DNA of 64,000 nucleotides from NORP233 sp050186825 (GCA_050186825.1 JBFWYD010000018.1:81179-145178); one strand, 5' to 3'; shown: positions 44,310-55,621, numbered from the stretch's first letter. Numbers and translations: made by a program. Notes: generated from the letters alone by a model not told the origin.

Positions 44310-45593
44310 CTACCCCAGCTTGACCAGCACGCGCTGCACCCGGCGCTCGTCGGCGGCGGTCACCTCGAGCGCGGTGCCGTTCAGCTCGACGCGGTCGCCG
44401 CGCGAGGGGATCCGCCCCAGGCGGAGCGCGATGAACCCGCCCAGGGTCTCGACGTCCTCGTCCTCGGGGATCTTGGTCCCGAACTCCTCGTTGAACTCGT
44501 CGATGTGGAAGGTGGCGTCGGCGTCCACGAGCGAGTCCGAGAGCCGGCGCACCGGCGGCACCGCCTCCTCCTTGTCGTGCTCGTCGTCGATCTCGCCGAT
44601 GATCTCCTCGATCAGGTCCTCGATCGTGACCAGGCCCGCGGTCCCGCCGTACTCGTCGGCCACGATCGCGATGTGCGTCTTGCGCTCGCGCAGCTCCTTG
44701 AGCAGGTCCTTGACGGGCTTGGTCTCGGGCACGAAGAAGGCCTTGCGCATCAGCTCGGCCGGGCGGAGCGCGGGGTCCTTCCAGGCGCGCAGCAGGTCCT
44801 TGACCATCAGCACGCCCACGATCTTGTCCAGCCCGCCCTCGGTCACCGGCAGGCGCGAGCGCTCGTGCTCGAGCGCCACGTCCAGCATGGCCTGGAGCCC
44901 CATCTCGATGTCCACCGAGACGATCGAGGTCCGCGGGGTCATGACCTCGGACACCGCCACGTCGCCGAGCACCATCAGGTTCTCGATCACGTCCATGGTG
45001 TCCTCGTCGATCACGCCCTCCTTCTCGCCGGCGAGCGCGGCCGAGAGGATGTCGTCCTTGGCCTCCTCCTCGACGCCGGGCTGTTGCACGTCGAACACGC
45101 GCAGCGCGACCTGCGCCAGGCCGCCGAACAGCCAGGTCAGCGGGCGCGCCACGCGCGCCGCGGCCGAGAGGATCGGCCCCAGGCGCAGGAGCACGGGCTC
45201 GGCCCGCCCCTCGCCCAGGGCGTGGGGCACCACGCGGCCGAGCGCGATGAACAGCACGGCGCCGATCCCCAGCGCCTCGAGGCCGGTCAGCAGCCACTCC
45301 CCGAGCTCGACCGGCGCCCCCTCGGCGCCCGCCAGGGTGCGGGCGATCAGCCCGCCGGTCAGCGCGACCATCCCGCCCAGGATCGCCAGCCCGCGCAGGA
45401 CGGTGACCGTGAGGATGTGCAGCTCCTCCTCGGCGAGGAAGGCCTTCACCCGCTCCAGGCGGCCAGGCTGCCCCTCGAGGAGGTCCTCGAAGCGGGCCAG
45501 GGAGTAGTAGCGCAGGGCGCCGAGCGCCAGCGAGAGGAAGGCGGTCGCGCCCGCGGCGAGGGCGACCGCCCACCAACAGTAGGTGGGGTCCAC
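44310..45593 (-). CDS. CorC/HlyC-type CBS-domain membrane protein
   Basis: CNNM/CorC-family protein linked to Mg2+/Co2+ transport, 427 aa. A DUF21-type membrane part (three to four helices, residues about 8-30, 60-85, 95-120, 140-160) is followed by a CBS pair (VMTPRTSIVSVDIEMGL near 220; THIAIVADEYGGTAGLVTIE near 310) and a C-terminal CorC_HlyC domain (FNEEFGTKIPEDEDVETLGG). GTG start with a correctly spaced promoter ending 9 nt upstream and no SD, suggesting a leaderless mRNA. Confidence 0.92.
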   Translation of the reverse strand: MDPTYCWWAVALAAGATAFLSLALGALRYYSLARFEDLLEGQPGRLERVKAFLAEEELHILTVTVLRGLAILGGMVALTGGLIARTLAGAEGAPVELGEWLLTGLEALGIGAVLFIALGRVVPHALGEGRAEPVLLRLGPILSAAARVARPLTWLFGGLAQVALRVFDVQQPGVEEEAKDDILSAALAGEKEGVIDEDTMDVIENLMVLGDVAVSEVMTPRTSIVSVDIEMGLQAMLDVALEHERSRLPVTEGGLDKIVGVLMVKDLLRAWKDPALRPAELMRKAFFVPETKPVKDLLKELRERKTHIAIVADEYGGTAGLVTIEDLIEEIIGEIDDEHDKEEAVPPVRRLSDSLVDADATFHIDEFNEEFGTKIPEDEDVETLGGFIALRLGRIPSRGDRVELNGTALEVTAADERRVQRVLVKLG

Positions 45594-45602
45594 GGCGCCC
45601 AG

Positions 45603-45631
45603 ACGGTAGCCAGAGACCCGGCCCCCAGCAA
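45603..45631 (-). promoter_or_regulatory. Promoter of the corC-like gene, leaderless spacing
   Basis: Minus strand: TTGCTG (45631-45626), a 17-bp spacer, TACCGT (45608-45603), then 9 nt to the GTG at 45593. Transcription would start at the start codon. Confidence 0.55.
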
Positions 45632-45689
45632 GTCAGGCGACTCGCCTCGTCACCGACCCTTAGCGCGCTCCTAAGCCTCGTTGGCAGCG

Positions 45690-45718
45690 TTGACAGGGGC
45701 CATCCCCCACCCTACGCT
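45690..45718 (+). promoter_or_regulatory. Promoter of ftsH operon
   Basis: TTGACA (45690-45695), a 17-bp spacer and TACGCT (45713-45718), only 12 nt before the ATG at 45731; the leader would be about 0-6 nt. Divergent from the corC promoter 58 bp away. Confidence 0.6.
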
Positions 45719-45730
45719 CGGCCAACTTCG

Positions 45731-47943
<2,213 letters not shown>

Positions 47944-47947
<4 letters not shown>

Positions 47948-48669
47948 TCCGCCTCGGCGTGAACGTCGACCACGTGGCGACGATCCGCCAGGCGCGGCGC
48001 GGCCGCGAGCCCGACCCCGTCACCGCCGCGCACGAGGCCGAGCTCGGCGGCGCCGACCAGATCACGCTCCACCTGCGCGAGGACCGCCGGCATATTCAGG
48101 ACCGCGACCTGCGCCTGCTCCGCGCGAGCGCGCAGACCCCGCTCAACCTGGAGCTGGCCGCCGCCCTCGAGGTGGTCGCGATCGCCCTCGAGGTCCGCCC
48201 CGACCAGGTGACGCTGGTCCCCGAGCGGCGCGAGGAGGTGACCACCGAGGGCGGGCTGGACGTGGCCGGGCAGCTCGCGCGGCTGACCGAGCTCACGCGC
48301 CGCTTCCAGGACGCGGGGGTCGCGGTCTCCTTCTTCGTCGACCCCGACCTGCGCCAGGTCGAAGCCAGCCGGGCCGCCGGCGCCACCCACGTCGAGCTGC
48401 ACACGGGCGCCTACGCCGAGGCGCGCGGCGCCGCGCAGGCGGCCGAGCTCGAGCGCCTGCGCGCCGCCGGCGCGGCCGCGGTCGGCCACGGGCTGCATCT
48501 GGCGCTCGGGCACGGGCTGGACTACCGCAACGTGCAGGCGGTGTGCAGGATCGCGGGGGTGGAGGAGCTGAACATCGGGCACTCGATCGTCAGCCGCGCC
48601 GTCCACGTCGGGATCCGTGAGGCGGTGCGGGAGATGAAGAGGCTCATACGAGAGGCTGAGCGCACGTGA
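47944..48669 (+). CDS. pdxJ: Pyridoxine 5'-phosphate synthase
   Basis: Final step of DXP-dependent vitamin B6 synthesis: condenses 1-deoxyxylulose 5-phosphate with 3-amino-2-oxopropyl phosphate. 241 aa, normal length. Starts IRLGVNVDHVATIRQARRG, continues ITLHLREDRRHI, and has the C-terminal AVGHGLHLALGHGLDYRNV and EELNIGHSIVSRAV. GTG start overlaps ftsH by 4 bp; its end overlaps the CBS gene by 4 bp. pdxA is not in the window. Confidence 0.96.
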
Positions 48670-49235
48670 TCAGAGCCCGCGACGTGATGAGCCAGAACGT
48701 GATCACGGTCACGCCCGAGACCCCTGTGGAGGAGCTGATCGGGCTGATCCGCGCCAGCCACTTCACCGCCGTGCCGGTCGTCGACGCCGAGGGGCGCGCG
48801 ATCGGGCTGGTGGCCGAGACCGACATCCTGCGGGCCCTGGCCTACATCCTGGTCCCGCCCCAGAGCGGCGAGTTCGCGGTCCCGCCCGGCGGCTTCGAGG
48901 CCGCCTCGCCGCGCGACAAGAGCGCCACGGTGCGCCTGCTGCGGGCCGCGCAGCGCAAGGACCTGACCCGCGAGGTCGCGAGCGTGATGCAGGGCCTGCT
49001 CAAGCGGACCGTGCACGACCTCATGACCCCGGTGGTGATCTCCTGCCGCCCCGACGCGCCCCTCTCCGAGGTGTGCGAGACGCTGGTGTGGAAGGAGGTC
49101 CACCGCGTGGTGGTCACCGACGACGAGAACCGCGTGGTCGGCCTGATCTCCTCGCTCGACCTGGCCCGCCGCTTCGGCGAGGAGCTGCAGAAGATCGAGG
49201 GGCGCCCTGAGGACGCGGACGCGACCGGCGCCTAG
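48666..49235 (+). CDS. Tandem CBS-domain protein
   Basis: A 189-aa cytoplasmic protein with two CBS motifs. The first is RARDVMSQNVITVTPETPV to FTAVPVVDAEGRAIGLVAETDI (about 3-55) and the second is VHDLMTPVVISCRPDAPL to HRVVVTDDENRVVGLISSLD (about 115-168). The linker between them (about 60 residues) is longer than usual. Such proteins bind adenine nucleotides and tune partner activity. Coupled to pdxJ by a 4-bp overlap. Partner unknown. Confidence 0.9.
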   Translation: MIRARDVMSQNVITVTPETPVEELIGLIRASHFTAVPVVDAEGRAIGLVAETDILRALAYILVPPQSGEFAVPPGGFEAASPRDKSATVRLLRAAQRKDLTREVASVMQGLLKRTVHDLMTPVVISCRPDAPLSEVCETLVWKEVHRVVVTDDENRVVGLISSLDLARRFGEELQKIEGRPEDADATGA

Positions 49236-49316
49236 ACAGGTCCTTCGCAGTGCCAGCTGCCAAGCGGCTGGACCCTGCTCCCGCGCCGCTGGCTGGGGCT
49301 GGGCCCAGCGGGTGGT

Positions 49317-49823
49317 CTAGGTCTGGGCCTCCGCGGCGCCTTCCTCGCCCTCCTCGGGCGGCGGCGGCGGCGGCGGCTCCTCCGCGTGGCTGAGCGCGCG
49401 CGACAGCTCCTGGAAGCCGACCTCCCAGTCGAGCCCCAGGCCTGGGGCGGCCATCTCGAGCGCGTTCAGCTTGTCGAGCAGCGGCTGCTTGGCCGAGCGC
49501 TCGACCTCCAGGGTGCAGTCGCCGGCATCGACGCTCTGGGCGGCCTCGTCGAGCGCGGCGCCGAACCAGCTCACCCCGTGGTCGCCCGCCAGGTCGTCGG
49601 CCGTCCAGCCGCGGATCGGACCCTCGTTCAGGCGCTCGTCCAGGTCGGCCAGGGCGGCGGCGCAGGCCTCGGCCACCCCGCGCGCGACCGTCATGGTCAG
49701 GAGCACCTCATCGTCCTGGCCCGAGTGCTTGGCGCTGCGCTTCGCCTGCCTGTCCTTCTCCCGCTGCTGCTTCTCGATTCGCTTGCGGATCGTGGTCGAA
49801 CGCTGGCGACGCTTCCTGCTCAT
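49317..49823 (-). CDS. Hypothetical protein, basic N-terminus
   Basis: A 168-aa protein with no recognised family. The first 35 residues are very basic (RKRRQRSTTIRKRIEKQQRE), the middle is alpha/beta (LTMTVARGVAEACAAALADL) and the end is an acidic, eight-Pro tail. GGGAG precedes the ATG. Convergent with the CBS gene, divergent from the RING-like gene (79-bp gap). The basic start suggests nucleic acid or ribosome contact; this is inference. Confidence 0.6.
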   Translation of the reverse strand: MSRKRRQRSTTIRKRIEKQQREKDRQAKRSAKHSGQDDEVLLTMTVARGVAEACAAALADLDERLNEGPIRGWTADDLAGDHGVSWFGAALDEAAQSVDAGDCTLEVERSAKQPLLDKLNALEMAAPGLGLDWEVGFQELSRALSHAEEPPPPPPPEEGEEGAAEAQT

Positions 49824-49902
49824 TGACGCTCCCGGGTCGAGGCGAGACTCTAACGCGCGCGCACCAGCGCCGATACCCTCGTCGCTGCGCGCGGGGAGCC
49901 TG

Positions 49903-50619
49903 ATGGAGGGCCGCTGCCCCTACTGCCTCGCGGAGCTGTCGGGGGCGCCGGCCGTGCGCTGCGCCCGCTGCTTCACCCCGCATCACGCGCCCTGCTTCCG
50001 CGAGCACGGGCGCTGCACCGTGTTCGGCTGCGAGGGGCTCGAGACCACCCGCGACCTCGCCGCCGAGCGCGCCCCCGGCTGGGAGCTGCACCCGCTGCTC
50101 CCCCCCGGCCCCGACGCGCAGCCGCGCTTCCTCTCGCTCACCCAGGAGCACACGGCGGGCGGCGCGCGGCGTCGCCCGAGCTTCCGCCTCGAGCTGCCCG
50201 ACCAGGCCGCCTGCGGCGCGCTGCTCGAGGGCACCCTGAGCGCCTTCGTCCCCCGCGCCCTCCACGGCCACGGCCTGCGCCTGAGCGTCCTCGCCCTCGC
50301 CGACGAGGAGGAGCTGTTCGCGGCCGAGGCGGTGCTCCTCGGCCACCCCGGTCGGAGCTGGCTGGAGCGCCTGCGCTCGACCCCCGCCGCGCGGGAGCCG
50401 GTGCTGCTCTCGGGTGGCCGGACGCGGCTTCGCTTCCGCCTCGACCCCTCCCCACTGCTCCACCGCGCGCGCGTGGCCCGCCACGAGCGGCTGGGCGCGT
50501 ATCACCGCCTCGAGCTGCGCGCCGAGCTCGACTCGCGCGCGCTGGCGTGGCGCAGTCGGCCCCGAAGGGTGGTCGTGACGCACTCCGTGGCGAGGTGCGC
50601 GCACCGCGCCAAGCGGTAG
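49903..50619 (+). CDS. RING-like zinc-finger protein (Prok-RING type)
   Basis: A 238-aa protein. The N-terminal 45 residues are Cys/His-rich: CPYC, then CARC, FTPHHAPC and CTVFGC, spaced like the cross-brace zinc sites of prokaryotic RING-like domains described mostly in planctomycetes and related phyla. The rest (about 60-238) is beta-rich and Arg-rich without a known family. Prok-RING domains are usually fused to other domains and thought to mediate protein contacts, not proven E3 activity. Stands alone; ATG is preceded by GGGGAG. Confidence 0.65.
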   Translation: MEGRCPYCLAELSGAPAVRCARCFTPHHAPCFREHGRCTVFGCEGLETTRDLAAERAPGWELHPLLPPGPDAQPRFLSLTQEHTAGGARRRPSFRLELPDQAACGALLEGTLSAFVPRALHGHGLRLSVLALADEEELFAAEAVLLGHPGRSWLERLRSTPAAREPVLLSGGRTRLRFRLDPSPLLHRARVARHERLGAYHRLELRAELDSRALAWRSRPRRVVVTHSVARCAHRAKR

Positions 50620-50659
50620 GCGAGCGCGGGCGGGACCGAGGGGCAGAGTCCCCAGGGGA

Positions 50660-50850
50660 GCCCGCGCACGTGCGACGTGAGTGCACCGCACTTGGTCGGA
50701 TTCGTCGCACTCGCGAGTCGGACGCCGAACCGGACGCGATGCACGCACGCGCGAGCTGCTCGCGCGCGTGCGACAGCTCACTACGTGCGACCAGGTGACC
50801 CCCGCGCACGTGCGACAGCGCACTTCGCGCACGTGCGGTGCGGATGGCGC
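50660..50850. repeat. Cluster of CGCACGTGCG-type palindromes
   Basis: Several copies of CGCACGTGCGAC or partial CACGTGCG/GTGCGAC words, plus GCGCGCG palindromes, in the 540-bp stretch (50620-51159) without a credible gene. The other half of this stretch is G+C-rich sequence in which I see only the promoter at 51123-51151. Confidence 0.7.
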
Positions 50851-51122
50851 ACCGGACCTGCAGCGGAGCGGCACGACTTGCGCGAGGCCTGGATCCTGCG
50901 CCCCGCCCACCCGCCCCCCACCCCTTGGTTGATCACACTTGGGAGGTGGTTGGGAGGATCCTCGCGGGGCTGGCGGGCGAGGCCCGGCCCTGCGAGCCGA
51001 GGAGCGAGGCGGGGCGGGCGCCCTGGAACGCAGACACGGGACCCCGGCGGTGGGACGCACCCCGCGGAGCGGTCGGTGGGACGTATCGGTGGAGGCCCAG
51101 CGGAGCCCGCCCGCACCGCCTG

Positions 51123-51151
51123 CTGACAAGGAGCCCCAGCCCGTTCACAAT
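51123..51151 (+). promoter_or_regulatory. Promoter of the redoxin operon, leaderless spacing
   Basis: CTGACA (51123-51128), a 17-bp spacer and CACAAT (51146-51151), 8 nt before the ATG at 51160. Confidence 0.5.
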
Positions 51152-51159
51152 GCGCCCCC

Positions 51160-51762
51160 ATGCGGCTCCTGCCTCGACTCGTCCTCTTGCTCGGGCTCGC
51201 GCTCCCCGCGCTCGGCGCCGAGATCGGCAAGCCGGCCCCGGGCTTCAGCGACCTGCCCGACGAGCGCGGCGCGAAGCACTCGCTCAGCCAGCACAAGGGG
51301 CAGATCGTGGTGCTGCTGGTGTGGGGCTCGCGCTGCCCGCATTCGCGGCGCTACGCCCCGCGCCTGCGCGAGCTCGCGGCCCGCTACGCGCCCAAGCGCG
51401 GGGCGAAGGGTGAGGAGCTCGAGCGGGCCAAGGTGGTCGTGTTCGGGCTCGCGCCCAACGCCTACGAGACGCCCGAGACCCTGCGGGCGGGGCGCGAGGC
51501 GGGCAAGCTCTCCTTCCCGATCCTGATCGACGAGAAGGGGGCGCTGACCCAGAAGCTAGGGGCCGCGACCACGCCCACCTGCTTCGTGATCGACGCCGCG
51601 GGCGTCCTCCGCTACCGCGGCGCGATCGACGACGACCCGCAAGGGAAGAAGGAGCACCCCGTGCCGCACCTCCGCTTGGCGATCGACGCGCTGCTCGCAG
51701 GCAAGGCCCCGCCGCAGACCAAGACAGGCGGGCCCGGCTTCCGCATCCAGTTCTCCTCGTGA
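51160..51762 (+). CDS. Exported thioredoxin-fold protein (AhpC/TSA-redoxin family)
   Basis: A 200-aa periplasmic protein with signal peptide MRLLPRLVLLLGLALPALGA. The redoxin fold reads GKPAPGFSDLPDERG, VVVLLVWGSRCPHSRRYAP (active-site Cys59; the second position of CxxC is Ser62), then FGLAPNAYETPETL and the cis-Pro loop TTPTCFVIDAAGVLRYRG. With one active-site Cys it is more peroxiredoxin-like than a disulfide reductase. This resembles the redoxins next to many planctomycete cytochrome proteins. Overlaps rimP by 4 bp. Confidence 0.88.
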   Translation: MRLLPRLVLLLGLALPALGAEIGKPAPGFSDLPDERGAKHSLSQHKGQIVVLLVWGSRCPHSRRYAPRLRELAARYAPKRGAKGEELERAKVVVFGLAPNAYETPETLRAGREAGKLSFPILIDEKGALTQKLGAATTPTCFVIDAAGVLRYRGAIDDDPQGKKEHPVPHLRLAIDALLAGKAPPQTKTGGPGFRIQFSS

Positions 51763-52322
51763 GCGAGCCCGTCGAGGTCGATGGCCCCGCGGGCGAGGGC
51801 CCCGAGGTCGAGGGCTTGCTGCTCCGCCTGGTCGAGGAGGTCCTCGCGGCGCGCGGCTTCGAGGTCGTGCAGCTGCGCAGCCCGAACCCCTGGAGGCTCA
51901 CGGCCTGGATCGACCGCGAGCCCGAGCCGGTGGGCGTGGACGACTGCGCGGACCTGACCCGCGAGGTGCGCTCGCTGCTCGACGAGCGCGGGCTCGACCC
52001 GGGCGACTTCGAGCTCGAGCTCCAGTCGCCGGGCCTCGACCGTCCGCTGACCCGCGACAAGGACTTCGTGCGCTTCGCCGGGCAGCAGGTGCGGATCCGC
52101 CTGCACGCGCCCGACCTCTCGGGGCGGAAGCGCTTCACGGGCAAGCTGCTCGGCCTGGACGAGGGGGGCAACGTGCTCGTGCGCGGCGCGGAGGCCTGGA
52201 GCTTGCCGCGCGCGCACCTCGCGGAGTGCCGCCTGGTGCCCGACCTGCCGACCCCGAAGGACCCGCACGCGCGTTCGCGAAAACCGCGCAAGTCGCGCCG
52301 GAAGCGCCCCAAGGAGCACTAG
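51759..52322 (+). CDS. rimP: Ribosome maturation factor RimP
   Basis: Needed for 30S subunit assembly; 187 aa. The N-terminal domain contains VEEVLAARGFEVVQL and VGVDDCADLTREVRSLLDE, and the linker ELELQSPGLDRPLTRDKDF is the family signature. The C-terminal SH3-like domain reads FTGKLLGLDEGGNVLV. A basic Arg/Lys/Pro tail of about 25 residues follows. GTG start. The usual nusA-infB neighbours are missing here; instead it lies between a redoxin and a membrane aminopropyltransferase. Confidence 0.92.
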   Translation: MSEPVEVDGPAGEGPEVEGLLLRLVEEVLAARGFEVVQLRSPNPWRLTAWIDREPEPVGVDDCADLTREVRSLLDERGLDPGDFELELQSPGLDRPLTRDKDFVRFAGQQVRIRLHAPDLSGRKRFTGKLLGLDEGGNVLVRGAEAWSLPRAHLAECRLVPDLPTPKDPHARSRKPRKSRRKRPKEH

Positions 52323-55150
52323 TGGCGCCGTCCTCCTCCTTGGACCGCGCCGGCCTGGGCGCGGCCCTGCTCTGCTCGGGCGCGGCCGCGCTCGTGTTCG
52401 AGACGGTGTGGTTCTCCCAGGTCGGGCTCGTGGTCGGGAACGGCGTGTGGGCGAGCGCGATGGTGCTCGCCGCCTTCATGGGCGGGCTCGCGCTCGGCAA
52501 CGGGGTCGTCGCGCGCTGGGGCGGCGGGGTCTCGCGCCCGCTCGCGGGCTACGCCGCGCTGGAGGGGATCACCGCCGCGCTGGGGGTCGGCCTGGCCCTG
52601 CTCCTGCCCCACCTGCCCGGCCTGATCGCGCCCTCGCTCTGGCGGCTCGGTTCGCCCTGGGCGGTCAACCTGGGGCGCTTCACGCTCTGCTTCGGCTTGC
52701 TCCTCGTCCCGACCGTGGCCATGGGCGCGACCCTCCCGCTCCTGGTCCGGGGCCTCGTCGAGCGCGGGCTGACCTTCGGGGCCTCCCTCGGCTGGCTCTA
52801 CGGGCTCAACACCCTGGGCGCGGTCGTCGGGGCCCTCGCGGGCGAGCTGCTCCTGATCGATCACCTCGGGCTGCGCGGCGCCTCCGTGGTCGCCGGGTCG
52901 GCGAACCTCGGCGCGGCCGCGATCGCCCTCGGCGTGGAGCGGGCGCTCGGCGGGTCCGGGGCCGCCCTGGCCCCGGAAGCGCCGCGCGCCGCGGAGGAGG
53001 CGCCCGCCGCCGAGGACGCGCGCCCGGCCGAGCCGCCGCCCGTGGCCTCGCCGGTGCGCCTGCTCGGGGCGGCCTTCCTGGCCGGGGCGGCCTTCCTGGC
53101 CCTGGAGGTCGTGGGCTTCCGGCGCCTGGTCCACCACACCTTCGGGACCAGCCGCGCCTTCGCCGTGATGCTCGCGGTGGTGCTGGCGGGGATCGGCCTC
53201 GGCGGCCTGCTCGGGGCAGCGCTCGCTCGCGCCGAGCGCCGCGTGAGCAGCGCCCTGGCCTGGGGGCTGGGCGCCGTGGTCCTGGCGGGGCACGGGACCC
53301 TGCACCTCGTGGCGCCGCTCTGGAGCAAGGACGAGGACGCCGAGCTCTGGGCGCTGACCCTGAACACCCTCTGGCTGCTGGGGCCGGGCGCCCTGGCCTC
53401 GGGCGCGCTGTTCACCCTCCTGGGCGCGCAGCTCCGGCCCCCGACGGGCGGCGCCTCGCGGGCCGCCGGCGCGCTGACCCTGGCCAACACCTCGGGCGCG
53501 CTGCTCGGCTCGCTCGCGGGGGGCTTCCTGCTCATTCCCCTGCTGGGGCTGGACCGGGCTATGTTCGCGATCGCGCTCTGCTACGCGGTCACGGGGCTGC
53601 TGGCGCTCCCTCCGGCGCGCTCGCTCGGGCGCCGCGAGGGGCTGCCCACCGCGCTGGCCGCGCTGGCGCTCCTGCTCGCGTTCGTGACCTGCCCGGGCGA
53701 CGCCTTCCGCCGGCGCCTCGTGGCGTTCAACGGTGAGGAGTCGACCCTCGCGATCCGCGAGGGGACCAGCCAGACGATCGTCTACAGCGAGGCCCAGCGG
53801 TTGGGCGAGCGCTACTACCTGCGCATGGTGACCAACAGCCACTCCATGTCGGGCACCTCGCCCGCCGCCAAGCAGTACATGCACTTCTTCGTGCAGCTCC
53901 CCGTGGCGCTCCACCCGGCGCCGCGCCGGGCGCTCCTGATCTGCTTCGGCGTGGGCAACACCGCGACGGCGCTGGTCCGGACGCGCGAGCTGGAGCGGAT
54001 CGACGTGGTGGACATCTCGCGCGACGTGCTCGAGCTCAGCCACCTGGCCTTCCCGGACCCCGCGCAGCATCCCCTCCACGACCCGCGCGTCCACGTCACC
54101 GTCGAGGACGGCCGCTTCTTCCTCCAGGCCTCGCCGGAGCGCTGGGACCTGATCACCGGCGAGCCGCCGCCCCCGCGAGGCGCCGGGGTCGTGAACCTCT
54201 ACTCCCGCGAGATGTTCGCGCTGGTGCGCGAGCGCCTGAACCCGGGCGGGATGACCACCTGGTGGCTGCCGATCTACCAGATGGAGGAGGCGACCTCGCG
54301 CGCGATCGTGCGCGCCTTCGTGGAGGAGTTCCCCGAGAGCTCGCTCTGGATCGGCGCCGGGGAGGAGCTGGTGCTGCTCGGCATCAAGCCGCCCGTGGCG
54401 CGAGCCACGCGCGCCGCCTTCGAGCGCCAGTGGGGCGACCCCGTCCGGGCCGAGCAGCTGCGGCGCGGCGGCCTCGACGTCCCGGCCGTCCTGGGGGCCA
54501 GCTTCGTGGCCGACGGCCCCGAGCTGCTCCGGCGCTTCGAGGGGACCCCGCCCGTGGTCGATGACTTCCCGCACCGGCTGGGGCAGGCCCTCACCAGTGG
54601 GGTGGGCGAGCGCGACTACCGCGCCCTGGTCGGGGTGGAGGGCGCCTGGGAGCGCTTCGCCGCGAGCCCGCACGTCCGTGCCCTCTGGCCGCCCGCGTTG
54701 CTCGAGGAGACCAAGCCTTGGTTCCGCTGGCGCGAGCTGGCCCACGACATGCGCAAGTCCCACCCGCCCGAGCCCCAGGGCGGCCGGCTAGCGGCGCTGG
54801 ACCGGGTGCTCCGGCAGAGCTCCCTCACGGCCTTGCCGCTGTGGCTCCTCGGCGCCGACTCGACGCTGGTCGAGATCGCCGAGGCCCGGAGCGGGGACGA
54901 GGTGGAGCGCTGGAGGCTGCGCGGGTGCGCGGCCCTGGCCCGGCGGGACTACGCCGGCGCCGCCCTGGGGCTGCAGCGGGCGGTGCAAGGCGGGAAGCTG
55001 GACTATCGTCCCTTCAGGATCTACGCCCTGCTCCGGGCCGGTCGGGTCGAGGAGGGGCGGGCCCTCCTGGCCGAACTGCACCAGGCCGGGGCGTCCATCC
55101 CGCCCGCGGACCTGCAGTTCCTGCTCCAGCTGGCCCAGGATGGGCGCTGA
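52322..55150 (+). CDS. MFS-like membrane protein fused to spermidine synthase domain
   Basis: A 942-aa fusion. About twelve or more hydrophobic helices (residues 1-500) have the GALALVFETVWFSQVGLVVG-like opening of fused MFS/spermidine synthases. They are interrupted near 225-245 by an Ala/Glu/Pro linker. Residues about 530-730 form an aminopropyltransferase-like Rossmann domain: LLICFGVGNTATALVRT, IDVVDISRDVLELS, and VTVEDGRFFLQ, where a catalytic Asp would be expected. A C-terminal helical/TPR-like region follows. GTG start overlaps the rimP stop by 1 base; AAGGAG is 5-6 nt upstream. True substrate is uncertain; many such proteins are not proven polyamine enzymes. Confidence 0.82.
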   Translation: MAPSSSLDRAGLGAALLCSGAAALVFETVWFSQVGLVVGNGVWASAMVLAAFMGGLALGNGVVARWGGGVSRPLAGYAALEGITAALGVGLALLLPHLPGLIAPSLWRLGSPWAVNLGRFTLCFGLLLVPTVAMGATLPLLVRGLVERGLTFGASLGWLYGLNTLGAVVGALAGELLLIDHLGLRGASVVAGSANLGAAAIALGVERALGGSGAALAPEAPRAAEEAPAAEDARPAEPPPVASPVRLLGAAFLAGAAFLALEVVGFRRLVHHTFGTSRAFAVMLAVVLAGIGLGGLLGAALARAERRVSSALAWGLGAVVLAGHGTLHLVAPLWSKDEDAELWALTLNTLWLLGPGALASGALFTLLGAQLRPPTGGASRAAGALTLANTSGALLGSLAGGFLLIPLLGLDRAMFAIALCYAVTGLLALPPARSLGRREGLPTALAALALLLAFVTCPGDAFRRRLVAFNGEESTLAIREGTSQTIVYSEAQRLGERYYLRMVTNSHSMSGTSPAAKQYMHFFVQLPVALHPAPRRALLICFGVGNTATALVRTRELERIDVVDISRDVLELSHLAFPDPAQHPLHDPRVHVTVEDGRFFLQASPERWDLITGEPPPPRGAGVVNLYSREMFALVRERLNPGGMTTWWLPIYQMEEATSRAIVRAFVEEFPESSLWIGAGEELVLLGIKPPVARATRAAFERQWGDPVRAEQLRRGGLDVPAVLGASFVADGPELLRRFEGTPPVVDDFPHRLGQALTSGVGERDYRALVGVEGAWERFAASPHVRALWPPALLEETKPWFRWRELAHDMRKSHPPEPQGGRLAALDRVLRQSSLTALPLWLLGADSTLVEIAEARSGDEVERWRLRGCAALARRDYAGAALGLQRAVQGGKLDYRPFRIYALLRAGRVEEGRALLAELHQAGASIPPADLQFLLQLAQDGR

Positions 55151-55172
55151 GCCCGGATCCCGAACCCCTCGG

Positions 55173-55200
55173 TTGACCGGGGCCCGGCCTCCCCTATAAT
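55173..55200 (+). promoter_or_regulatory. Strong sigma70 promoter of the rpmF-fab cluster
   Basis: TTGACC (55173-55178), a 16-bp spacer and perfect TATAAT (55195-55200), about 76 nt ahead of the rpmF GTG. Confidence 0.75.
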
Positions 55201-55282
55201 CCCGCCCTTCTCGGGGCCTAGCCCCAAGGGAACCCTCTCCGCCGGCGATCCCGCCTCAGGAGAGTCGCCCAGGAGATTCATC

Positions 55283-55474
55283 GTGGCAGTCCCGAAGAAG
55301 CGCAAGTCGCACGGCGCCGTCCGGATGCGTCGCAATCACGACGCGCTGAAGCCGATGCACCTGACCAGCTGCTCGCGCTGCGGCGCCCGGCGCCGCTCCC
55401 ACACCATCTGCGGCAACTGCGGCACCTACCGCGACAAGGTCTACATCGAGGTCGAGGAAGCCGAGTTCGAGTAG
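55283..55474 (+). CDS. rpmF: 50S ribosomal protein L32
   Basis: A 63-aa ribosomal protein with the basic start AVPKKRKSHGAVRMRR and a zinc ribbon CSRC plus CGNC (residues about 30-47). The rpmF-plsX-fabH-fabD-acpP-fabF order is conserved across bacteria and links ribosome output to lipid synthesis. GTG start; AGGAGA upstream. The acidic C-terminus EVEEAEFE is slightly longer than average. Confidence 0.97.
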   Translation: MAVPKKRKSHGAVRMRRNHDALKPMHLTSCSRCGARRRSHTICGNCGTYRDKVYIEVEEAEFE

Positions 55475-55621
55475 GCTTGGCGTCGCTCGGTCGCGCGCTG
55501 ATCCAGCGCGCTCCCCGGGGCCTTGGTGGGGAGCGAACCCTCCCAGGGCCCGCCCGAGCTCGCTGACGCCGCGCGGCGCGGAGCGCCGGCGCCGGCGGGC
55601 CAAGCCCACGAGGCCGAACGC

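Noticed and set aside
44307..44312. TAGATT 8 nt before the glpD ATG as a leaderless promoter
   Set aside because: It includes the stop codon of the corC-like gene and has no -35; co-transcription with that gene is simpler.
50620..51159. Possible genes in the 540-bp gap before the redoxin
   Set aside because: Frames there are Arg/Pro/Gly-rich, overlap the palindrome cluster and lack start signals.
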